From NCBI GenBank assembly GCA_017530365.1, contig JAFXMK010000017.1, positions 1-64,000 of the forward strand: 64,000 nucleotides of DNA. Direction: 5' to 3'. The notes under the pieces were generated by a model. It worked only from the letters and a program-made list of their open reading frames with translations. It ran no database searches and was not told the origin of the DNA. This document shows positions 50,918-58,000 of this stretch, piece by piece. The translations under genes were made by a program, and so were the position numbers. Within the stretch, counting starts at the first letter, position 1; every line of letters starts with the position of its first letter. Source of the stretch: Bacteroidales bacterium. GTDB lineage: Bacteria > Bacteroidota > Bacteroidia > Bacteroidales > F082.

Positions 50918-51784
50918 TCACCTTTCACAAGATGAAAACACCTCCGGCAGCCGATAACTTGTCCTAGCCTCCATCTCTTGGAGGATGGCTTTGAAGTCTT
51001 CTGGAAGAAGGCTCCAGATACCTGTGGCGATGGGGTCGGGGATCTCCTTGTAGAAGGCTTCGGCGATGCCGCCCGTGATGCAGGCGAGGGTGTCGCTGTC
51101 GCCGCCCAAGGAGACGGCCAGACGGATGGCTGACTCGAAGTCGGTGCTGTCAAAGAAGGCGATCATGGCCTCGGGTACGGTGCCTTGGCAGGAAGACTCC
51201 CAGCCATAGACGGGACGGATCTCGTCGCAAGTGCGGTTGAGGTTGTAACCGTATTTGTCGGTGATGTACGAACGGATTGTTTCTTTGCTGCTGCCGTTGC
51301 GGGCCATGAAGATGGCAGCCGCCGTCGATTGGGCGCCTTTGATGCCTTCGGGGTGGTTGTGGGTGATGGCGGCTGAGAGGCCAGCCACACGCTCAGTCTC
51401 CTCCAAGGTGTCGAACATCCAGCCGGTGGCGCTGGCGCGCATGGCGGAACCGTTGCCCCATGAGTTGTAGGGGTGGCGTGTTCCTGGTTTAAAGTCACGG
51501 CTTCCATAATCGCCCAACTCTTCAGGGAAGAACAGCCAGCGGTTAAAGCCCCCGCCATAGCCGCCCATGGGGCAGGGATACTTCTTGGCGAAGCTGATGA
51601 GGCTCGCTTCCAAAGTATCCATGCCGTGCGTGGGGTCCTTCAACAGCCAGTCGGCCACAGCCATGGTCATGATGCTGTCGTCGGTGTAGTCGCTATTCTC
51701 GGAGAAGAACGGAAAATCCATAGTCTTTATATTGTTAAATTCATATACCGATCCGGCGGTATCGCCGATGATTGAGCCAAGCAT
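50918..51784 (-). CDS. ADP-ribosylglycohydrolase family protein (DraG-like)
   Basis: A 288-residue member of the ADP-ribosylglycohydrolase family, which removes ADP-ribose from proteins or small molecules using two magnesium ions. The metal ligands are visible: T34-D35-D36 in SDYTDDSIMT and D229/D231 in LGGDSDTLACITGGIAEAFY. GSIIGDTAGSVYEF opens the family fold, and NGSAMRASATGWMF is another family motif. The substrate could be ADP-ribosyl-Arg, ADP-ribosyl-Ser or a nucleic-acid adduct; this cannot be read. It is the last gene after the vWA-macro-like gene, from which it is separated by an 8-bp repeat array. Two other neighbours (vWA-macro, Nudix) also point to ADP-ribose metabolism. Confidence 0.93.
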   Translation of the reverse strand: MLGSIIGDTAGSVYEFNNIKTMDFPFFSENSDYTDDSIMTMAVADWLLKDPTHGMDTLEASLISFAKKYPCPMGGYGGGFNRWLFFPEELGDYGSRDFKPGTRHPYNSWGNGSAMRASATGWMFDTLEETERVAGLSAAITHNHPEGIKGAQSTAAAIFMARNGSSKETIRSYITDKYGYNLNRTCDEIRPVYGWESSCQGTVPEAMIAFFDSTDFESAIRLAVSLGGDSDTLACITGGIAEAFYKEIPDPIATGIWSLLPEDFKAILQEMEARTSYRLPEVFSSCER

Positions 51785-51800
51785 GAGTTTTTAGTTAATC

Positions 51801-51844
51801 AGTTGTTCAGTTGTTCAGTTGTTCAGTTGTTCAGTTGTTCAGTT
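51801..51844. repeat. AGTTGTTC x5.5 tandem octamer
   Basis: Five perfect 8-bp copies plus a half copy between the ADP-ribosylglycohydrolase start (51784) and the vWA-macro gene stop (51851). The copy number could vary without touching a CDS, altering the spacing between the two cotranscribed genes. Confidence 0.9.
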
Positions 51845-51850
51845 TTTGGG

Positions 51851-52927
51851 CTATACCAATTCTTTCCAGAAATCCAATGGGAGATGAACGTTGGGAAGGC
51901 TGGTGGCGGCGGCGAACAGCGGGGCGATCTCGGCAGGGGTGAAGCCTGCGATGCCGCAGCCGATGCGGGTCACCAGGAAGGTCATCTCGGGATGACAGTC
52001 GGCAAAGCGGAGGAACTCATCCACGTAGGGCTGGATGGTATGCACGCCGCCTTGCATGGTGGGGATGGCATAGCTCTGTCCCTGCAAGCCCACGCCTTGA
52101 CCCATAATGGCACCAAACCGATCCACGGCTAGACGAGCGGCGCCGCCAGCATGCATGCCAGCGAGGTTGCTGCCGAAGACGAAGATCTCGTTGGGACCCA
52201 GCGTATTGATGTGGTCGGGCGTGACGCGGTTTTGGAATTCCGACAGTTCACGGAAATTGCGGTTCTCTCGATGGCTTTTCGAGCGGAAAGCCTTACGTTC
52301 CATGGGTGACATGGAGAACATGACTTCTGACGCCATTGACATTCGGCCGAACATGCTCATCTTCGCTTTGCGTTCTTTCTCCCAGGCGCTCCTCATGCCA
52401 GCCTCGTCATCTTTAAAAGCCATATGGTTGTCAATGTTGAGCGAAGCGGATACAGCTTCAACGTCTTGGTTGGTGCCGATGTAGGCGAAATTCCAACCTT
52501 CTTTTTCCTTCATTTGCTCCACGAGGGCTTTGATTGCCTTGCCGGAATACTCTTTGGAAGCATTTTCCAGGCCGTCAGTGATGATGGTGACCATGGCGGT
52601 GGCATCCTCCTTGTCCTTGATGTCTTTGTACAAGGCGTTGATGGAGATGCCCATGGCGTCGTACAATGGTGTGCAGCAGCAGGGCTGGTATTCTTTGCTG
52701 GTTAGCTCCTTGACTTCTGTGACTGGCACCTTGTCATAGACCATGGTCTTCTGACAGTCGCAGAAGATCATTAACGACACATAGTGCTCTTGCGTGTCCT
52801 TAAAGCGTTCTTGTGCGGAACGGATACCGCCGACAGTTTCGTTAAATCCCGAAATAGCGGCCTTGGCAATGCTGCTCATGGATCCGCTTTTGTCTAAAAT
52901 GATCAGGTTGTAGATTTGTGTTTTCAT
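51851..52927 (-). CDS. vWA domain fused to a macro-like (A1S_2505-type) domain
   Basis: A 358-residue protein. Residues 1-165 form a vWA domain with a full MIDAS site: D12-K-S14-G-S16 (LDKSGSMSS), the Thr in CCCTPLYDAMG and D118 in ITDGLENAS. It starts right at the N-terminus with no signal peptide, so it is cytosolic. Residues about 240-358 resemble the A1S_2505 macro-like family: EIFVFGSNLAGMHAGGAARL, IPTMQGG, FLVTRIGCGIAGF and EIAPLF. Macro folds bind or process ADP-ribose derivatives, so this may couple a metal-dependent protein-binding module to ADP-ribose recognition. It sits 36 bp after the Nudix-regulator gene and upstream of the ADP-ribosylglycohydrolase gene. Confidence 0.87.
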   Translation of the reverse strand: MKTQIYNLIILDKSGSMSSIAKAAISGFNETVGGIRSAQERFKDTQEHYVSLMIFCDCQKTMVYDKVPVTEVKELTSKEYQPCCCTPLYDAMGISINALYKDIKDKEDATAMVTIITDGLENASKEYSGKAIKALVEQMKEKEGWNFAYIGTNQDVEAVSASLNIDNHMAFKDDEAGMRSAWEKERKAKMSMFGRMSMASEVMFSMSPMERKAFRSKSHRENRNFRELSEFQNRVTPDHINTLGPNEIFVFGSNLAGMHAGGAARLAVDRFGAIMGQGVGLQGQSYAIPTMQGGVHTIQPYVDEFLRFADCHPEMTFLVTRIGCGIAGFTPAEIAPLFAAATSLPNVHLPLDFWKELV

Positions 52928-52963
52928 AATGTTTAATTGTTTTATTGTTGGTACTTCTTACTC

Positions 52964-53764
52964 CTAAAATTCTAACCTAAAATTCTTGTCCTCCTTCAAC
53001 CTCTCATACCTTTCTTTGTTAAAGGAGAACTTGGTGCCTTTGCGGCGGCGGGGTTCTTCGCTGTAATGATGTTGGGACTCTCGTGCAGCACTGCCAAATA
53101 GGGCATCGATGCTCATAGAGCACATCTCTTTGCGTTCCCCGAAATAGCGTGATTCGCTTTCGTCCATCTCTTCTTCCGATTCTTCCAGAATGCCTGTCTG
53201 CATCATCTTCTTGTAGAAGTTGCGGCGGTCGAAATGTACGCCTAGGATCGACTCGTAAAGGCGTTGTAGCTCGGGCATGGTAAACTGTTCGTCCAGCAAT
53301 CCGAAGCCGATGGGCTCGAAGTGAATATCCTTCTTCAGCTGTTCGGTGGCTTTGCGCAGGATGTAGTCGTGGTCGAAGGCTAGGGGTGGAACGTCCTCAA
53401 TGGGGAACCATTGGGCCTTGGCGGCATCATCGCCTCCTTGCACGTCCGACTTGCGCGCCAACGCATAGAAGGCGATGGTGATGACACGCTCGCGGGGATC
53501 GCGGTTTACGGCCGTAAAAGTGCCGAACTGTTTCAGGTACTCGAGATTCAGGCCGGTCTCTTCGCACAACTCGCGCATGGCGCCCTGCTCGGCCGTCTCA
53601 TTGATGTTCATGAAGCCACCTGGAAAAGCCCAGCAGCCTTTGAAAGGCTCGCCACCTCTTTCTATTAATAAGATGTTAAGGCGTTTCCCATCGAAGCCAA
53701 ACACCACGCAGTCGGTTGTGACGGCAGGGTGGGGATACTTGTAACAATACTTTCCTTGTTCCAT
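52964..53764 (-). CDS. Nudix hydrolase with NrtR-like winged-helix domain
   Basis: A 266-residue protein from ATG 53764. The Nudix domain (about 12-140) has a complete Nudix box, G-x5-E-x7-REUxEE-x-GU, spanning residues 50-72 (GFMNINETAEQGAMREL, then CEETGL). About 150-195 (FGLLDEQFTMPELQRLYESI, ILGVHFDRRNFYKKMMQTGI) resembles the DNA-binding winged helix of NrtR, a regulator whose Nudix domain senses ADP-ribose. The C-terminal about 70 residues are basic and unassigned. Two palindrome-like sites flank its promoter, consistent with autoregulation. The intact Nudix box suggests it may also be an active hydrolase. The ORF extends upstream to 53812, but the promoter excludes that. It is followed by vWA-macro and ADP-ribosylglycohydrolase genes. 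Confidence 0.9.
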   Translation of the reverse strand: MEQGKYCYKYPHPAVTTDCVVFGFDGKRLNILLIERGGEPFKGCWAFPGGFMNINETAEQGAMRELCEETGLNLEYLKQFGTFTAVNRDPRERVITIAFYALARKSDVQGGDDAAKAQWFPIEDVPPLAFDHDYILRKATEQLKKDIHFEPIGFGLLDEQFTMPELQRLYESILGVHFDRRNFYKKMMQTGILEESEEEMDESESRYFGERKEMCSMSIDALFGSAARESQHHYSEEPRRRKGTKFSFNKERYERLKEDKNFRLEF

Positions 53765-53768
53765 AATT

Positions 53769-53783
53769 GTGTAAATTTGACGC
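53769..53783 (-). promoter_or_regulatory. operator-like site 1 at the Nudix-regulator start
   Basis: GCGTCAAATTTACAC on the minus strand, lying between the -7 box and the ATG. It shares GTGTAAATTT (opposite strand) with the perfect palindrome at 53821-53835. Expected position for a repressor covering the transcription start. Confidence 0.5.
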
Positions 53784-53790
53784 AAAATTA
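53783..53790 (-). promoter_or_regulatory. -7 box for Nudix-regulator gene
   Basis: TAATTTTG on the minus strand, 18 bp before the ATG at 53764. Confidence 0.6.
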
Positions 53791-53820
53791 CAACAATTTT
53801 TGGAACCTGCAAGTATTTTT

Positions 53821-53835
53821 GTGTAAAATTTACAC
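53821..53835 (-). promoter_or_regulatory. operator-like palindrome 2
   Basis: GTGTAAAATTTACAC, a perfect 15-bp palindrome (7-bp arms) upstream of the Nudix-regulator -7 box. Its centre is 52 bp from site 1, about five helical turns, compatible with DNA looping by a dimeric repressor. Confidence 0.6.
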
Positions 53836-53846
53836 TTTTTTATCTT

Positions 53847-54398
53847 TTATCTCATCCATCCTTCCACTCGATAGATCTTTTCCATCAACTTGGTTTTCTC
53901 TTTTGTGTTTCCGTCTTTAAACCACACCTCGATGCGTGCTGCATAGTAATCGTCCCAGTCGCCTTCATAGATGACGAATTGTTGTCTTTCAACGATTGGA
54001 CCGAATTCTTTATGGTTTATTACCAACGCGGTAGAGGCCTCTTTCAGTCGTGAAGCGGATAACTCGATGTTTTCAGTCACCTCGAAGCAACGCAAATACA
54101 CCTCGCCATCTGGCAAGGCTGGGTAATAGAAGCTATATTTGTAGATGCCACCTTGAATCCCGTTCCATAACTGCAGATAATCACTCTCCTGAAGGCTCTC
54201 GACGTTAGGTGCTGCCGAATCGCTTTCTGTCTTCGGTATATCGTATTCCAGCCCATCTGGTATGGGATGGTTCTTGCCGAAAGAGCTGGATTGGTATTTA
54301 GGAGCGGTTAAGGTGCCTGCTGCCGTTAGGTAAACGGCGACACCGACCATGACGGCGATAAACAGCACCCACCAATGTTTGGATATGAAGCTTTTCAT
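53847..54398 (-). CDS. membrane-anchored protein of unknown function
   Basis: 183 residues with one N-terminal membrane helix (about 9-28: WWVLFIAVMVGVAVYLTAAG) and a periplasmic domain of about 140 residues. The latter has PALPDGEVYLRCFEVTENI, ASRLKEASTALVI and a terminal YRVEGWMR. The domain is beta-strand-like, with Lys/Glu-rich stretches. No family recognised. 21 bp follow the preceding three-domain protein, so both belong to one unit. The stop codon lies in a TTTTATC heptamer repeat. Confidence 0.7.
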   Translation of the reverse strand: MKSFISKHWWVLFIAVMVGVAVYLTAAGTLTAPKYQSSSFGKNHPIPDGLEYDIPKTESDSAAPNVESLQESDYLQLWNGIQGGIYKYSFYYPALPDGEVYLRCFEVTENIELSASRLKEASTALVINHKEFGPIVERQQFVIYEGDWDDYYAARIEVWFKDGNTKEKTKLMEKIYRVEGWMR

Positions 54399-54419
54399 GC
54401 TTTGGCCTTTATTAAGTTT

Positions 54420-55685
54420 TTATCTCTTACTTGCATCTTCCGCATCGAATGACAACGCGCTAGATTCGGTAATATACTTCCCAGTATTTCCGTCATAGAC
54501 ATAGATGTGCATATAGTATGTGTGTTTCCCTGGCAAGGGGTTGATTTCATCATAGTCGAATCCCATGCAGACATTAAGGTAGCCAGAGACCCATTTATCG
54601 TCGTTTTTCCAATAGTGTTCTTTAATCATTTCTCTTCCATCAGCAAAGTGATGGCGGCGACCATGCTTGTCAGTTTCCAGTGCACACACTAGTTTCAAGT
54701 CGTGTGCTTCGGGAAGAATGAAGTCCAAGTGGAAAGAATAAGTGACGGCGGATACCCCGTCTTCGACATCATTGAGATTAAGCCTTTGGTCTTTGAATAC
54801 CACGGCATTTCCAATGTATTGCTCAATCCTCTGCGACTGACCAAGGAGATCGCCGGTTTTTTCATCGTATGCTGCGAATTGATAGTAATAGTTCTTTCCT
54901 GCGGATGGGGTATTCAATTGTTTAAACGTCAGTGCGAACGACTTGTCAGTGAATTTGATATTGTCACTCTTGACGTCGTACGATTGGCTCCAGATCAGTT
55001 TTTTATTGTCTTTTCCGTATAGGTAATTTCCACTAGAATCTTTGAAACTCAATTGAACTTTGACTTTTCGATTATTGCATCCCTTCAAGCTGACATCATA
55101 GTAGAAAAGGAACGCATCTTCTCCCTTGTTGTTTTTGCCCCCTATGAACCTTAGATCAGAGAAAGAAGCGGATCGACTTGAACTGGTTTTTTGGGTCTTA
55201 GAACTATTGGAGCTGCTGGAATTGCTCGAACCTGAGGATCCTGTCAGCTCAAAATCCGAAAAATCTGAACTGCCCAAAAAAGCGCCCGTCACTTTGTCGT
55301 TGACAATGATTTGGTAATAGTAAGTGTTTCTGCCAGAGGGAATGTCGAATTTGGAGTAGGGGATGACAAGCGTTCTGTCGTTGACGTTGGAGTCGTCGTA
55401 ATGTATTTCGTGGTTATTTGAAGCGGTCAACTTGTTATGATTCTTGTTGAAAAGGAAAACGCCTTCTTCATTCTGTAAATCCACGGATGTGGTAATGGTG
55501 TGGCCATAGCATCCCACTACGTTGAGGCTGTAATGGATTACCAACGCCTTTTCTCCGTTGGAGGATTTACCGTTCGTGTCAATCCAGGAGCTTGTTACGG
55601 TGGCGTATTGGCCCATGGCGTTATTGCTTGCGCTGATGAGGGCAAAAAAGCACATCAGGCATAAGATGAAACTGTTTCTTTTCAT
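54420..55685 (-). CDS. secreted protein with three related beta-rich domains
   Basis: 421 residues with a signal peptide ending near AMGQ. Three domains of about 120 residues follow (about 28-145, 170-285, 290-405). All repeat a pattern: an early (V/L)-IHYSLNVVGC, FYYDVSLKGC or YSFHLDFILP strand, then a GNYLYGKDNKKL-like segment, an S/P-GRNTYYYQIIV or SAGKNYYYQFAAYDE strand, and a final DKVTGAFLG/EKTGDLLG/GNTGKYI turn. A Ser-rich linker (S-S-N-S-S-S-N repeats, about 150-170) separates domains 1 and 2. I do not recognise the family; it resembles no enzyme. Own -7 box at 55708-55715. Located between a YbjN-like gene and a membrane-anchored protein, probably one functional unit. Confidence 0.8.
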   Translation of the reverse strand: MKRNSFILCLMCFFALISASNNAMGQYATVTSSWIDTNGKSSNGEKALVIHYSLNVVGCYGHTITTSVDLQNEEGVFLFNKNHNKLTASNNHEIHYDDSNVNDRTLVIPYSKFDIPSGRNTYYYQIIVNDKVTGAFLGSSDFSDFELTGSSGSSNSSSSNSSKTQKTSSSRSASFSDLRFIGGKNNKGEDAFLFYYDVSLKGCNNRKVKVQLSFKDSSGNYLYGKDNKKLIWSQSYDVKSDNIKFTDKSFALTFKQLNTPSAGKNYYYQFAAYDEKTGDLLGQSQRIEQYIGNAVVFKDQRLNLNDVEDGVSAVTYSFHLDFILPEAHDLKLVCALETDKHGRRHHFADGREMIKEHYWKNDDKWVSGYLNVCMGFDYDEINPLPGKHTYYMHIYVYDGNTGKYITESSALSFDAEDASKR

Positions 55686-55707
55686 ATTGAGCAGATGTTT
55701 AGACTTC

Positions 55708-55715
55708 CAAAAATA
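55708..55715 (-). promoter_or_regulatory. -7 box for three-domain secreted protein
   Basis: TATTTTTG on the minus strand, 22 bp before the ATG at 55685. Confidence 0.55.
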
Positions 55716-55750
55716 ATGAAAAAAATGGTTGTATTTGAAAAAAATTAAAG

Positions 55751-56134
55751 TTAGACTTCCATCAGTTTGTAAAAATCCTCCTGCGTTCCCAGCAAAATGC
55801 CCAATAGTCTGGGGATAAGATCGTCAAGTTCGGGTGTGGAATCCATCATAATCTCGGCGGAAGCCCACACCATATTGCTTTTGGGAACAGTCAGCTTCAC
55901 CACTTTCTTGGTGTCGTTCACCTCGTTCATGGCTTCCATCACGGCCATCCTGTTGTCATCGGTGACTTCAAAGATGGAAGGCATGGTCAGCTGGAAGAAC
56001 TGCTCGTCATCGTCGTTGTTGAAGAACAGGAAGTTGCGCATCTGGTATTTGAATTCGATATTGCCGCGGTCGTTGAATTTGGGGACAAGACCTTGCTCTT
56101 TGAGGTAGTTGAAGACTAATTCTGTGGTTTTCAT
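55751..56134 (-). CDS. YbjN-like / secretion-chaperone-fold small protein
   Basis: 127 residues from the ATG at 56134, which lies 4 bp after the kinase-AAA stop. The sequence (ELVFNYLKEQGLVPKFNDRG, IEFKYQMRNFLFFNNDDDEQ, FQLTMPSIFEV, AVMEAMNEVNDTKKVVKLTV, ASAEIMMDS) has the alpha-beta-beta pattern of the YbjN/type III chaperone fold, which binds proteins and has no catalytic role. The ORF opens at 56212 inside the kinase gene, but 56134 has the natural N-terminus. Cotranscription with the kinase-AAA gene suggests it is a partner or a client adaptor. Confidence 0.75.
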   Translation of the reverse strand: MKTTELVFNYLKEQGLVPKFNDRGNIEFKYQMRNFLFFNNDDDEQFFQLTMPSIFEVTDDNRMAVMEAMNEVNDTKKVVKLTVPKSNMVWASAEIMMDSTPELDDLIPRLLGILLGTQEDFYKLMEV

Positions 56135-56138
56135 GGCG

Positions 56139-57950
56139 TTATTTTTTGTAGCCCATTCTCGGTAGGGCGTTGATTCGTTCGGTGTCTTCCATCCTTGCGC
56201 GGATGTTTTCATAGTTTCTCAACGATTCCTTGCTGACTGAAGGCTTCGTGTCGCGGATGGTCTGCTCGAGCATGGCTTGGGTGATCACGGCATGGGTGAA
56301 GGCTGCCGTCATGGCGGTGTCGTTCACGATGAAGGCGATGTCGCTGGCGATATAGCCATCGGTGAGGTCGGCCATGGCATTGAGGTCGATGGTCTCGTCA
56401 CAAGGTCTTCCTTTCAAATAGATAGCGAACATCTCCTTCCTGGCCTGATGGTCGGGCATGGGGACATAGACGTGCTTGTCGAGTCGTCCCGTTCGAAGGA
56501 CAGCAGGGTCGATCATGTCGGGACGGTTGGTGGTGGCCACCACGAAGATACCTCGTTTCGAGCAGTCGTTGAGCTGCGAGAGGAATTCGTTCACTTCGCC
56601 TGCGACGAAGCTGCTTCCGGGGGCGGATCGGTTGGGGACAAAGGCGTCGAACTCGTCGAAACAGAGCACCGTCGGCGGGTTTTCTTCAGCTACCTTGAAC
56701 AGCTTGCCGATCTTTTCCTGGCTGCCGTGGATATAGACGCTGGCGAGGTCGGACGACTTGATCAGGATGAAGCTGAAGCCGGTCTGCTCAGCGAATTTCT
56801 CAGCGAAGAAGGTCTTGCCGCAACCAGGAGGGCCGTAAAGCAGCATGCCGTTGGGCGGCGTGAGCTTGTATTCCTGCGCTAGCTCTTTGTTTTGTATGAT
56901 GAAGATCACTTTCTTCTGCAGCATCTCTTTCAGCTCGTGCATGCCTGCGATGTCCTCGAAGCCGCGTCCGTTGCCTTTTTTGACGACAATGTCGAGGGCG
57001 GTGTGATCTTCTTCCTTGCTTTGCTCTCTTTCCGTATTCTCTGAACGGCTTGATTGTGCCTGCCCACCTGTTTTGCCTGGATTGGAAGAAGGCTCCGCCT
57101 TCTCGCCCTTGAGTTCCGATAACAGCTGGTCAACGGAGGTGTAGCCGTCCAAGATGGAGGGGGACAAGCCTTTGCCGATGATGTATTTTATCTTGTCGTC
57201 AACGGGCAATACGTCCACGTCGAGAGGATTGTCGATGCGATATCGTTTCATCTTGAGCATCTTCTGCGCGAATGGTAGGGTGGGAGCGAGGTCCATCACC
57301 CAAGGAGCCTTGCCGGTCAGCATCGTGTAGAACACTGCCATGGCGGAAAACAGGTCGGTGCGCTCGTCGAAGATGCCCGCTGAATTGGCGCTGGCGCAAT
57401 AGAGTGGGTCGAGATCGACGGTGTCGAAGGGGATGGTGCCCTTGCATGCTTTCGAGGCGTGTCCCAAGTCGATGAGCTCAGGAATGCCGTTCATGGTGTT
57501 AGAAAGCATGATGTTGCCTGGCGTGATATCGTTGTGGCATACGTTGGCGTTGTGGAGTGCCTTCAGACCATTGAGAATCTCCATGAAGATGCCAAGAGCC
57601 TTATCTTGATTGAAGACACCTTCACGAGCGATCTTGTCGGCCAGCACCTCGCCAGTGAAATAGTTGGTGACCACATACTGGCATTCGCCGAGTTCGCTGT
57701 CGATGACGCCGTGGTTGATATAAGACACCACATTTTGGTGCTGTATCTTGCGCAGGAGGGCTATTTCAAGCACTTCCCGAGTCTCTGGATCGATGAGCTT
57801 CTCAGGGGTCCGTTTCATGACATAGACCTTCAGAAAATAGGCGCGATCGTTTTCGTTCACCACCTTGTAGGTCTCGGTGTATTCATTCTGCTTGATCAGA
57901 TGCTGGACGACGTAATTACCGATGCGATTGCCTGCGAGTAGGATGCTCAT
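56139..57950 (-). CDS. Ser/Thr-kinase-like domain fused to AAA+ ATPase
   Basis: A 603-residue cytosolic fusion. Residues about 9-280 are a protein-kinase fold: Lys41 in YFLKVYV, the catalytic loop C-H-N-D141-I-T-P-G-N146 (HND instead of HRD), and D161-L-G (DLG instead of DFG) before HAS. The glycine loop is replaced by KQNEYTE, so nucleotide binding may be weak. A Ser/Glu-rich linker of about 40 residues follows. Residues about 330-600 are an AAA+ module of the FtsH/VCP/Vps4 sort: GPPGCGKT (373-380), VLCFDEFDAF (428-437), ATTNRPDMIDPAVLRTGRLD with two arginine fingers, and a terminal KPSVSKESL. The combination of an Hanks-type kinase and an AAA+ unfoldase or remodeller is unusual. It heads a minus-strand unit and follows the antiporters by 50 bp. 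Confidence 0.9.
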   Translation of the reverse strand: MSILLAGNRIGNYVVQHLIKQNEYTETYKVVNENDRAYFLKVYVMKRTPEKLIDPETREVLEIALLRKIQHQNVVSYINHGVIDSELGECQYVVTNYFTGEVLADKIAREGVFNQDKALGIFMEILNGLKALHNANVCHNDITPGNIMLSNTMNGIPELIDLGHASKACKGTIPFDTVDLDPLYCASANSAGIFDERTDLFSAMAVFYTMLTGKAPWVMDLAPTLPFAQKMLKMKRYRIDNPLDVDVLPVDDKIKYIIGKGLSPSILDGYTSVDQLLSELKGEKAEPSSNPGKTGGQAQSSRSENTEREQSKEEDHTALDIVVKKGNGRGFEDIAGMHELKEMLQKKVIFIIQNKELAQEYKLTPPNGMLLYGPPGCGKTFFAEKFAEQTGFSFILIKSSDLASVYIHGSQEKIGKLFKVAEENPPTVLCFDEFDAFVPNRSAPGSSFVAGEVNEFLSQLNDCSKRGIFVVATTNRPDMIDPAVLRTGRLDKHVYVPMPDHQARKEMFAIYLKGRPCDETIDLNAMADLTDGYIASDIAFIVNDTAMTAAFTHAVITQAMLEQTIRDTKPSVSKESLRNYENIRARMEDTERINALPRMGYKK

Positions 57951-57951
57951 G

Positions 57952-57994
57952 GGTTAAAGGTTATAGGTTAAAGGTTAAGGGTTAAAGGTTAAGG
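57952..57994. repeat. AGGTTAA-type heptamer array upstream of kinase-AAA gene
   Basis: GGTTAAA, GGTTATA, GGTTAAA, GGTTAAG, GGTTAAA, GGTTAAG: six copies of a 7-bp unit with single-base variants fill nearly all of the 50-bp gap between the antiporter stop and the kinase-AAA start. Same unit as at 40415. Confidence 0.85.
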
Positions 57995-58000
57995 TGGATG

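Noticed and set aside
51801-51844. Octamer array considered as a CRISPR or origin iteron
   Set aside because: Units are contiguous, only 8 bp long, and lie between two genes of one strand; no replication gene or DnaA-box cluster nearby.
55690-55765. Direct repeat TTAGACTTCCA on both sides of the promoter at 55708
   Set aside because: Only two short copies (10-11 bp) in AT-rich sequence; too little to call an operator or att site.
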